From Bicyclus anynana (Eukaryota > Arthropoda > Insecta > Lepidoptera > Nymphalidae), in the NCBI RefSeq assembly GCF_947172395.1, contig NC_069106.1, positions 62,001-126,000 on the forward strand: a stretch of 64,000 bases of DNA, read 5' to 3'. The notes under the pieces are model-generated. The model saw only the letters and a list, made by a program, of their open reading frames with translations, made no database searches and was not told the origin of the DNA. Every line of letters starts with the position of its first letter. Positions within the stretch are counted from its first letter, which is position 1. Positions 21,401 through 33,400 of the stretch are shown here, piece after piece. Made by a program: the position numbers and the translations under genes.

Positions 21401-24400
21401 AGATGCTCTGTACCACTGGTTTTTGCCATTCGCTGTTGGCCAAGGATAGCGGGGTGAGTCCTTTATCACATGCTATGACTTCTGTATGCATCGGGGACTC
21501 CATTTTCGTCTCGAAGTAGGTCCTGAGGCTGCATATCTCCCGATTGTGCATGGTCTTGGCGCTAAGTAGGCCTCGACCACCACACTTTCGGGGGACATAC
21601 AATCTCATGACAGACGATTTTGGATGATGCATACGATAGAGAGTCATAGTCGTGCGGACCCTTCTATCCAGGATGTCTAATTCGGTCTGAGTCCATCTGA
21701 GCACGCCAAAGGTGTACATGAGAACAGGCATGACCCAGCCGTTATAAGCTCGAATCTTATTGGCGCCCGACAAATAACTTTTACAGATCTTTGTCAGACG
21801 TCGATAAAAACCCTCGCAAACTGACTGTTTCATGTCCGCCTCTTGCACCCCTATAGATTGTGACATGCCCAGATACCGGTAAGATTCAGTTTCAGAAAGG
21901 GTCTTGATGTTAAGCAGGTCAGGATTGATCCCGACCGTGTGAGTGACCTGACCCCTCTCCACATGCAAGACCGCACACTTGTCTAGTCCCAGCTCCATTC
22001 TGATGGAATTACTGAATCCCGTGGTGAGATTCAGTAATTCCTGCAGTCGGGTAGCATTGGGCGCTAGCAGTTTGAGGTCGTCCTTGTAGAGAAGGTGAGG
22101 CACTTTTGTCCCTCCTCTCCGAAACTGAAAGCCTGTCCCCGAACCCTCTAGTAATGTACTGAGAGGATTCAAGGCCAAGCAAAACCATAGTGGACTCAGA
22201 CAGTCACCCTGGAAGATACCCCGGCGTATCCTGATCCGGTCATCGGCAGTCGCCAACCGCTCGCCATGGAGACAAAGGATCGTGCTCCATTGCCCCATAC
22301 ATGACCGGAGGAAGTCTTGAACTGTACAATCGATTTTGTACAGCTCAAGGACCCTCAAGAGCCACGAATGAGGCACCGAGTCGAATGCCTTTTTATAGTC
22401 AATCCAGGCTGCGGCAAAATTCCGGCGGTTGCGCTTGACCAATTGGCCCGCGACGGAGTCGATGAGAAGGAGCTCCTTGGTACCACGACTACCACCCCGA
22501 CATCCTTTCTGAGCCCCAGACATGATGTTATTATCGTCTACGTGACGAGTTATCTTAGAGCTCAGAACGGATGTCAGTGTCTTATAGATGGTAGTAAGAC
22601 ACGTGATGGGGCGGTATTTTGAGGGATCTACGGTGTCGGTGGTCTTTGGAGCTAAATGAGTGATCCCGGTGGTGAAAAGGTTCGGGAGTGTCCCTTGCTC
22701 GAGAGCCTCTTGGAATTGGCGAGCCAAGGTGACATGGCAAGTCGAGAACGCCTTCAGCCAGTAGTGATGCAGTCCGTCGGACCCCGGACTTTTCCAGTTC
22801 GCGGCCCGCCTTACTGCACCAACTACATCCTCCGTAGAGATGGCGACTGGGTTCATCGGCCTGATTGCGGCACATGTCTCCTCTATCGCCGAAATCCAAG
22901 GACCCTCATCGTGCTCTACCTCTCTTGACCATATGTTTCGCCAAAAAGCGATAAGGTCAGCCGGATTCGGCTGTGGAGAGGTAGAACAGACTGCAGGACA
23001 CTCCAATCTGTTGTAGAACCTTTTCTGATCACTCGAGAAAAGACGATTTTGCTGAAATCGCTCAACTCTTTCCGAGTATCGTCGTATGCGGTTCCCCCAT
23101 GCAGCGATTTTCTGCTTCAGGTCGTCGATGCGCTCCGTCAGTTTTAGGGTTATGTCCGGCTGATCCAGCCTAACCCCGAGCCCGTTAAAGGCTATTCTGA
23201 CGGAGCGCACAATCCTTGGCCTTCTATTGCCCGACCTGAAGCATAGCAGTCTGCCAATGAGGCCTCTGGCAAGGGTGATACGGCGTTCTATCCTTCTCTT
23301 CCAGGCTGGTTCTGCTCTGATGTTATTAACAGAACGCCCCGGGCGTCCAGGTTCCTTGGTTTTGATACCAATGAAACGGTGGACGGCTAGGGCTGCCCCG
23401 AAAAGGATAGAAGCCGTATCATCCAGACCAGTGCTGCCCGCCAGATGTTGGGGCAGCATTTTGTTGACAGCCTCAATGACATCCCGCGTCGCTATATTTA
23501 GCGCAATACGGGAGAGCCGCGGACGATTCTCTAGAGGAGCATTACGGATTTCGGCAATCGTCTCTTCTAGGATCCTTCTCATCCGCTCTAAATCAAGGGA
23601 GACGGTTCCCTCAGTGTCCTCCTCCTCTGCATGCAAATCTTGGGACATAGGTTCAGTCTCTTCGCGGACAGGCGCCGCCGGTGAGACGATTTGCTCTGCA
23701 GAAGAGGTTGGCACTTCGGGAACAGCCTCACGTCGTAATCGTTCGAGCTCGGTCGCGTTGAAGATGTTAGAACGCTGAATAAACCGAGCTCGATCTGCTA
23801 GGTTCTGTTCCGTGACAGTTAAGTGCGGCTCAAGCAGCAAGAACTCGCGGTACATTGCTGCTCGGTAGCCAGTCCGTCCGGTTTCTCCCCCTGTAGCCCT
23901 GTAGTACGCGCGCATGACATTTTTGTTCATGTCGCATGTCCATTTCATGCGCCGTACGCCACCAGCGGCGGGCTCTGAAGATTGGGCCCTAATGGATCCT
24001 GTCAGAGCCAAGCCCTCTGGTGGAGATGATGGATGTGCCGACCGGACAGGTGATAGTGCCGGTCGACGAGTTTGGCTGGCGGCTCGCATGCTGCCACGTC
24101 CAGCGCCAGCCCCAGACGCGCCCTGGCGACCCCCAGGTAGCGGCCCTATACGCGCATCATTATTATCCATCATCATAAGTATTTAGGGGGAGGGGTGAGT
24201 GGTGATTACATCACTCGGGGTCCACTCATGTCCCCGAGGAGGCTAGTATTTTACGAGCCAGCTAGCTCTGCGGAGAACCAGAAGATGTTAGTTGGTTCTC
24301 CGATGACCCTTAGTCGCCTCTTACGACACCCTCGGGATAGGTAGGGGTGGCAACATTCTCCTCTGCCGGTGCCACACGGCGAATTATTATTATTATTATG

Positions 24401-27400
24401 GATACTATTGGTTCGGGCCCTACTACCTTCAGTGTCGTGGCGACGCGCCAGTTCATCAGCCGCTTCATTACCTAAGATTCCGCTGTGTCCCTTTATCCAT
24501 CTTAATGTAACTAAGTTATTTGTTGCAAGTTTTGTTAGGGCCTTGTGACAGTCTAGCAGTAGTTTTGACGTAGTCGAGTGTTTTGCCAGTGCTTTTAGTA
24601 CTGCTTCACTGTCGCTAAGTATATTAATGTTAAAATTTGTTACCTGTCTGTTGGTCACGGCAACAGCCGCAGTTGTGATGCCGACGCATTCTGCCTGGAA
24701 GACTGAGTTGTGCTTACCAAGCGCTTGTGCAATCCGTATGTTGAGGTCTTGGCAGTAGACTCCTGCTCCAGTACCTGTGTCAGTCTTCGACCCATCCGTG
24801 TACACATCTAGGGCATCAGGGTTTGTGTAGTAGTCACCGGCCTCCTCAGTGTTGATTTTGTAGGGTTTGTCCATCACAAATTGTTTCTGTGTTTTATCGC
24901 ATATCCACTCCATACTTGGGTTCATTTGTATTCCCTCTTTTAAGATGTTAGTGTGGGCTGTGTTTGTTTGTTTCCACAACCCGCATGTTTTTAGTCTAAG
25001 GGCTGTAAGCGTTGCTTCCTCTTTTATGTGGAGGTGTAATGGTGGGATTCCTAGTATTACTTCCATTGCAGCCGTAGGTGTTGTGCACATACTGCCCGTT
25101 ATGGATAGCAGTGCTTGTCTTTGGAATTTTTGAAGTTCCTGTTGTGTTGTTGTTTGGAGCACTTTTGGCCACCAGACTATAGAAGCATATGTCACTGAGC
25201 TTCTTACGACTGTAAATAAAAACTAACTTATGCCCGTGTCTAGTAAGACGTGGGTTTAAATCTCCTTTTCGTTTGTACAAATTAATATTTTGTCTTACAT
25301 ATACTATACTGTTATATATATATTGACAGGCTACTGTTAGTATACCTATTTGTTTAAACTTTTGACGAAGGGACTCGCGTGATTTTAATTGACATATTGC
25401 TTGAATTGCTCTTTTTTGAAGTACAAATATAGATTGTATATCGGCAGCCTTGCCCCACAATGAAATACCGTAAGACATTACGCTGTGAAAGTACGCAAAA
25501 TAAACAAGCCTAGCTGTATCAACATCAGTAAACTGTCTTCTTTTTCTCACGGCAAATGCCGCTGAGCTAAGTTTACCAGACAGTTTTTCTATATGAGCAC
25601 CCCACTGAAGTTTACAATCCAAGGTCACTCCCAGGAAAACTGTGGAACTCTCCATTTCCAGTGTTTCACCATCGATCATTATAGACTTATCTAATTTTAT
25701 AACGTTTGGCAATGAAATGAAATGAAATGAAATGAAATGAAATGAAATGAAATGAAATGAAATGAAATGAAATGAAATGAAATGAAATGAAATGAAATGA
25801 AATGAAATGAAATGAAATGAAATGAAATGAAATGAAATGAAATGAAATGAAATGAAATGAAATGAAATGAAATGAAATGAAATGAAATGAAATGAAATGA
25901 AATGAAATGAAATGAAATGAAATGAAATGAAATGAAATGAAATGAAATGAAATGAAATGAAATGAAATGAAATGAAATGAAATGAAATGAAATGAAATGA
26001 AATGAAATGAAATGAAATGAAATGAAATGAAATGAAATGAAATGAAATGAAATGAAATGAAATGAAATGAAATGAAATGAAATGAAATGAAATGAAATGA
26101 AATGAAATGAAATGAAATGAAATGAAATGAAATGAAATGAAATGAAATGAAATGAAATGAAATGAAATGAAATGAAATGAAATGAAATGAAATGAAATGA
26201 AATGAAATGAAATGAAATGAAATGAAATGAAATGAAATGAAATGAAATGAAATGAAATGAAATGAAATGAAATGAAATGAAATGAAATGAAATGAAATGA
26301 AATGAAATGAAATGAAATGAAATGAAATGAAATGAAATGAAATGAAATGAAATGAAATGAAATGAAATGAAATGAAATGAAATGAAATGAAATGAAATGA
26401 AATGAAATGAAATGAAATGAAATGAAATGAAATGAAATGAAATGAAATGAAATGAAATGAAATGAAATGAAATGAAATGAAATGAAATGAAATGAAATGA
26501 AATGAAATGAAATGAAATGAAATGAAATGAAATGAAATGAAATGAAATGAAATGAAATGAAATGAAATGAAATGAAATGAAATGAAATGAAATGAAATGA
26601 AATGAAATGAAATGAAATGAAATGAAATGAAATGAAATGAAATGAAATGAAATGAAATGAAATGAAATGAAATGAAATGAAATGAAATGAAATGAAATGA
26701 AATGAAATGAAATGAAATGAAATGAAATGAAATGAAATGAAATGAAATGAAATGAAATGAAATGAAATGAAATGAAATGAAATGAAATGAAATGAAATGA
26801 AATGAAATGAAATGAAATGAAATGAAATGAAATGAAATGAAATGAAATGAAATGAAATGGAAATGAAAATGAAATGAAAATGAAATGAAATGAAATGAAA
26901 ATTTATTGTTTTATCAAGTTTACATAGCTGATTGGGCTGGGACCTTCTATTAAGTACTAGACCTGTATCAGAAAGCCCCTAAAATGAAAACTCAATACAT
27001 TTAGTTTTCGTGGCATTCAAAAGTAGATTATTTGCAGTGAACCAATGCGACACATGCGATATGGCACGGTTTACGTCGTCAGAGTTATCTTTATTTCTGT
27101 CGGACTTAAAAATTAAGGATGTATCATCAGCAAACAGTACAATCTCACATATGCCGCTGACATGGTATGGTAAATCGTTTATGTACACTAAAAATAGAAA
27201 AAGACCCAGAATTGAACCCTGTGGGACGCCCATTATGGTAGTGGAACCGTGCGACTTTATATCATTTATGCATACCTTTTGTGTTCTATCACTGAGATAA
27301 GAGGCAATGAGATCGAGTGCAACACGAACGCCTTGGACAGATCACAGAACACACCAATAGCATTCTTAGAATCTTCCCATGCTTCATAAATATGTTTTAA

Positions 27401-30400
27401 AAGTTTAGCCCCTGCATCAGTTGTATTGCTTGTATGTAATGCATAGGCTCCGAAACTACTGAAACGATTTGAAAAATTCGTTCACTGTTAAGAAGATACA
27501 TATAGGGTAGGTACAGCTACATGTCGTTCCAAGACACCAGCGTTGAATAAAACTTTTTAATTTAGTAAGTTTACAGTAGGTACCAATATATGTAATACGG
27601 CTAAATACAAAAAGCAGCAACGTCAAGGGTGTTGTATTGTTTTATCTAATTTTTCTCCTCAATCCTTCTTCAATTAGTCGATTGATTAAAAATAATCCAA
27701 ATGTTTAGATCCTGAAATTTGAACTAACTTATAGGGCTGTCAGATATTTAATATTAATAAAACGGATTATAACTTTTTTTTTAAGCATAATTTGCTTTGT
27801 TTTACATCATTGACAGTTAAGTTATATTATAGACTATAGAGTTGAAGTAAAACTGAATTGTTTAAATGTGAGATGGTGTTAAAAACACGATATTTTGATA
27901 ATTTAATAAGTGCCAACCCTATTCATCATGATTTATGGTTTGTTTACATCGGGACTCATTGGTTACGGCTACAGTATAGATCTTGTAATAGCGACATTAG
28001 TTGGGATTTTATAATGTTTCTCATACATATCCATTAATAAATTCCAATCAGGTGCACAACCTAGGATTGAGTGGGGCTTATTAGATGATTTTGTTATTGA
28101 ACGTTTTTTGAACGAAGTTAATTTGTCTTTTATTTTTAGTTAATCCTTTATGAGCTCTAGCTACTGAAAAGCTTATAGCTTCATGTATAATTTGAAGTAC
28201 TTTATCATGACAATGCGAGTGAAGTTCCTATTGCCTCACAAGTGTCATACTAAGTTACTCTGATCTCTGATCTGCCGTGTGTGCAGGCTGCCGCCGGGCG
28301 TGCGGCGCGGCGTGGCGGCGCGCACGCGCGACGGCTGCGCGCCGCTGTTCGTGGCGGCGCGCCGCGGCAACGTGGAGCTGGTGGACTACCTGGTGCACGT
28401 GTGCGCCGCCGAGCTGGAGCAGCGCGGCGTGTTCACGCTGGCGCACGACGGCAGCCAGCACCGCGCCACGCCGCTGTGGGCCGCCGCCGTGGCCGGCCAG
28501 CTGCCGGCGTTGCGCGCGCTGGCCGACGCGGGCGCGGCGCTGGACGCGCGCTCCGACTCCGGCTCCACGCCCGCGCGCTCCGCCTGCTTCCTGGCGCACG
28601 CGGCCGTGGTGCGCGAGCTGCTGGCGCGCGGCGCCGACGCGCACGCGCCCGACCGCGGCGGCGGCACGTGCCTCATCAACGCCGTGCACTCGGCGCCGCT
28701 GTGCGCGCTGCTGCTGGCGCACGGCGCGCGCGTGGACGCGCAGGACCAGCGGCTCAAGACGGCGCTGCACTACGCGGCGCAGGAGCAGCGCGCCGACACT
28801 GTGCGCCTGCTGCTGGCGCACGGCGCCGACCCCGCGCTGCGCTCGCGCGACGGCGACGACGCACTGCGCGCGGCCGCGCTGCGCGGCGCCGGGCCCGCGC
28901 TGGAGCTGCTGCTGGCGCGCGAGCCGGCGCCGGGCGCGCGCGCCGACGCGCTGGAGCTGCTGGGCGCCACGCAGCTGGGCGAGGCGCGCGACGCGGCGGC
29001 GGCGCTGCGCAGCTGGCGGCGCGCCACGGCGCTGCGCGCGGAGCACGGCGCGGCGAAGGCGGGGCACGCGGCGGCGGCGCGCGCGCTGGCGGCGGCGGCG
29101 CTGGGCGGCGCGCGCGAGTGGGCGGGCGCGGAGGCGCTGGAGGCGCTGGCGGCGGACGAGGACGCGCTGCACACGCAGGCGCTGCTGGTGGTGGCCCGCG
29201 TGCTGGGCGACCGCCACCCGGACACGGTGAGTGCAGGTCGTGTACCCCGTGTACCCGTGTACAGGGTGTCTGCAATGCCAATAGTAAATACACCACCAAT
29301 AATTCCTAGGGTGACCAAATTATTTTTTTTTTTTTCAGATTTTTCGAATTTTTCTATCTTGAATTAGTTTTTAACCGACTTCAAAAAGGAGGAGGTTCTC
29401 AATTCGGTCGGTATTATTTTTTTTTGGACCGATTTCAAAAATTATTTTTTTGTTTGAAGTAGTCCCCATTTGGTCCCATTGCCATCATGTCAAGATCTGA
29501 TGATGGAATCCTGGAGAAATTGAGGGGAACTTTCGAAAATTTTATGAGTATCTAGTGTGTTCGTAAACTTTTCCATTTAGTACTTTTAAGCACTACAATT
29601 TCATGAAGGTTTAAAGTCGATTTGATGATGGAGCCATAAAACAGACGAGGGAACTCCTCGGCGATTTACAGCAGTTACCTTGAGTATGGGCTTTCCACAT
29701 AGATTTGTGACTGTAACTTAGGGGTTTGGTGATGAAGACCAAGGACAATTAAGGGAACCCCTTAACAGCTTACAGTAACTACTTTGTGTTTGGCCTTGAT
29801 TAATTCGTATTGCTGAGAACTTTCTACCTATATGAGTTGTGTCTGTTATTAGGGGTCTGATGATGAAGACCAAAGTCAATTAAGGGAACTCCTTACGGTT
29901 TACGGTAGCTACCTTGTGCTTGGGCTTGATTAATTTGTATTGCTGAGAATTTTGTACCAAGATGGGTTGTGACTGTCATTAGGGGTCTGATGTATTCGTT
30001 TGAGATGAAATTTTACACTAAAAATGGAAAAATAATAAAAATTTTAGTAAAAAAAATACAACCGACTTCAAAACCTAAAAACGTACCCACTAAACTAAAA
30101 AGCGAAAAATAACATCATAATATGTTCTACCTGCTGATCAGTATGAAGGCGGTGCTTAGCTGGTGTTGTCTTTACGTCAAAACCTTCATGAAGTTCAAAG
30201 CTAGGTATCCTGAAAAATATAATGTAGAGCACAGGTATTTTTGCACAGTGGGTGGGATCTAGGGCGGGCGATAGTATTAATCGCTTCGAATTGAGCAGCT
30301 CGCATAATTATGATAGAACTTCACGTACAGGTAAGTTCGTTTTATCATTAATTATGCCTCGCTGCTCAATTCTCGCGATTAATATTTACTTGTAGATGTT

Positions 30401-33400
30401 TAAAGCTAGAGTGCAAAAACTGTGCTCTATCAGGGTTAATAAGTATAAGGATAAGTTAAGGATTATTTTACTAATGATTAATAACAGATACAATCTCGAA
30501 TACAAACTAAGATGTATCTAGCAATGTATGTAGTACCTATTACAATTGATATACTAGAAGTATATCTATAAACGAGATATTTAATATAATAAAGATCTAA
30601 CAAGATAAATCAGTAACTTATTAAGTATGAAGAACTGAACAACCAAAAGGATCATTATAATTTGAGACAATTTCTCTACTACGAGTTTAATACAACTCGC
30701 AAAGACTGTTGAAGTCGTGCTCCGCCCAGCGGTTTTAGGCATTAAGTCTACGTTAACTCGCATCTTTCGCTTTGGAAGCATGGCGTGTGTGAGCTTAACA
30801 CGCTAGTGTCTACACCACTCTTGTAGACCACGTCTTTTATCCAGTGACTTAAGGTTTAACTAGTAACATTTGTATAGGATTCCTGTAACTAAGAAAAAGA
30901 TTATCACTTCCAGGTTTCCTAAGAGAAACAGTCTTATCTTTATAAGAACATAAAGTACACGCAGGACATATTTCAGGGTTTTCATTAAAAAATGGTAATT
31001 TTAACAATGGATTTTAAAGGTATTAGGCCTTGATGTTTTAATTTAATCTGAAATTTTAATGGTTATGTAATCAGATTGAAATATAATATTTTTCAATTGA
31101 TTTTTTGAAAACGTTTGAGCTGTCACTACAGCTAATAAACGTATCATTTTAAATGACAAACTAAAAATTTAATTAAAATACATTGTTTGTATAAAATATC
31201 TACAATCCAAAGGAAATCGTATTTAGGTTTAGGAGGACGGGATTTTAATACACCATTCATCTCCTCGCTATTCTATCGTCGTCTATAAATTGTTTCCCAA
31301 GACGAAATATAAAGCTGATTTACAACAGTTAAGGCTACCATATTGATAACCTATATTAAAACGCTTTGTAAAAAAATACAAAACATTTGGACTAGATGCC
31401 TGTAATAAATATTTTGGATGTTGCAAAATTTATACTCCAATTTAAAATAGCAATCATACTGTTTTACACTGCTGAGGGGGGCGGAACACTGATGTGTATA
31501 TGTGTAATTAAGAAGATTCTTAATAAAGTTTGCCTTATAAGGTCGCAGCCGCCAGGATAAGGCTTTTTTGAAGTTTGTGTTACGACCCATAGCTTTGTCT
31601 GTAATAATTTTATTCAAAGTTTTTAATAATATAACAAAAAGAGGGAAAGCATAAAAGAAAAAATGACCAATCAGTTGTGAAAGTATCAATGTGAAGGCAT
31701 AAGAATCAGCTTTCCAAAAAATATATTTATCTCATTTAGAATGCGATCTTATAGCAAAAATATCTATTTTAGGCATCCCAAAATGTTAATAATTTTAGAA
31801 AAACATAGGGTTCCAGTTCACACTCTGTATGAGTTTTATTTTTATACAACTAGGCAACTATAGCGTTTTATATTTTTTCCATTAACCACTTTAAAGTACT
31901 ACAACTGGATGAAGGTCTGGAGTCGATCTGATGATGGAGCCGAAACACACACGAGGGAACTCCTAAACGATTTACAGTAGCTACCTTGTGATTGGGCTTG
32001 ATCGATTTCTATTGATGAGATCTTCCCACCTACATGGGTTATGAGGTCTGATGATGAAGACGAAGGACAGGTACTGGATCTCCCGAACGATTTACTGTAG
32101 CTACCTTGTGATTGGGCTTGATCGATTCCTATTGATGAGATCTTCCCACCTACATGGGTTATGAGGTCTGATGATGAAGACGAAGGACAGGTACTGGATC
32201 TCCCGAACGATTTACAGTAGCTACCTTGTGATTGGGCTTGATCGATTCCTATTAATGAGATCTTCCCACATGAAGGAAGGAAGGAAGGACATGTACTGGA
32301 ACTCCTCAACGGTTAACAGTAGCTACCTTGTGATTGGGCTGTTTTATAACGACTAGTAGCTACATACCTTTGGCGCTAGATCAATATCTAGCATGATTTC
32401 ACTAAAAATGGAAAAATAAAAAATTTTAATAAAAAAAAACATACATCATCGGGCTAGCACCGCCTTCAAACTGATCATCAATTAGAACATAATATGATAT
32501 ATATGATATATAGAACTTAGTATGATGTTATTTTTCGCTTTTTAGTTTAGTCAGTATTTTTGAAGTCGGTTGAATTTTTTTTATTAAAATTTTTTGAAAT
32601 TCTTTTTTTCTACTAATATTAGTCTTAAAATCGTAAAGTAATCGGTGGATTACTATAGATACCTACTACAAACCACCGCAAAAAACAATCACCAAACAAT
32701 ACAATGTCAACACAAAACAGATAAATAATATGCACAAAATAACCAAATATTATCAAATTTACGTTTATTTCGGACTATTGATTTGTAGTATGTAGCCAAT
32801 CTATAAGATATCTACAAATGGGTGGACAAGTCTTTCCCTCCGTTTATAATCCCGCCGGGGATAATATATCCACCGGCGTGCCCATGCTCGGAGAGTGGAT
32901 AAAACGAGTGTGGGGGGATAAACGTTTTATCCTCTCCCCGTGGATAAAGTTCTCCCTTGCCCGTGCTAGCTCTGCAGATTAAATTTCCAATGTACTATAA
33001 AACTATTTTTCACTACTCTTGCTCAAAAACACTGCCATATTACCACTCCACAGCGGGGCTAAACAAGCATTTTAGCCTCTAGGGGCTAAAGTAATTTTGT
33101 TTTTTTAATTCTTGTCTGTTACGAGTACTAGCCAAGTACTAGCCAAGTACTAGCCTAAAAATGGTTCCATGCATCTCCTATTCTTCTGACAATTTATTTT
33201 TCTGTTGAGTGTTTCATTGCCATTGTTTGCCCTAGATACACATATTCATCAATCGCGTATCTATTGGATATATTTTCTTTTATTCCGTTTGTCATAGTTT
33301 TAGTTTTTTGTAAATTCATACTCAATCCTACTTTCGGACTTTTACTATCCAGTTCATTCAGCTTTAGCATATAAAAAGCTTAGGAGATACGGGGTCACCC

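Larger units (their letters stand above)
17194..25213 (-). mobile_element. Second-level LINE with RNase H domain and (GAA)n tail, split
   Basis: Pieces 25213-24410 and 17705-17194 on the minus strand. It is 5'-truncated at the TYASIVWW-type RT end, then has an RNase H domain and, across the split, a zinc-knuckle region (LCRACMEEDETPLHIMLSC) before a stop at 17295. A TTC run on the plus strand (17190-17220) is its microsatellite tail. The flanks share AACTAACTT (17185-17193 and 25221-25229), with AAATA just beyond, as target duplication. It inserted into the CR1/Jockey-like LINE. Confidence 0.82.
16737..27440 (-). mobile_element. Host LINE of the nest: CR1/Jockey-like element in three pieces
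   Basis: Read right to left: RT blocks 27440-26986 (IGVFCDLSKAF, GVPQGSILG, FADDTSLIFKS), then 25709-25214 (STVFLGVTLDCKLQWGAHIEKL ... TRHGHKLV), then 17193-16737 (RVKKSFVGLGVLFYNKIP, a stop, the 3' UTR, and a (GATTT)n tail at 16737-16758). The pieces are consecutive parts of one ORF, split by an AATGA-tailed LINE insertion and by the LINE nest at 17194-25213. The 3' UTR recurs alone at 50803-50960. The 5' end is truncated near 27440, and internal decay is present. Confidence 0.82.

Noticed and set aside
24251..24396. C-terminal extension of the RNase H ORF (SIHNNNNN onward)
   Set aside because: Reads through a target duplication and a triplet run into the unrelated Dong-like 5' UTR.
28255..29318. 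Long antisense and alternative-frame ORFs over fem-1 exon 2
   Set aside because: Composition shadows rich in Arg/Ala/Pro; the ankyrin frame is unambiguous.
31899..32309. Minus-strand ORF with three 40-residue repeats
   Set aside because: Produced by a 120-bp minisatellite unit divisible by three; no start, splice or family signal.
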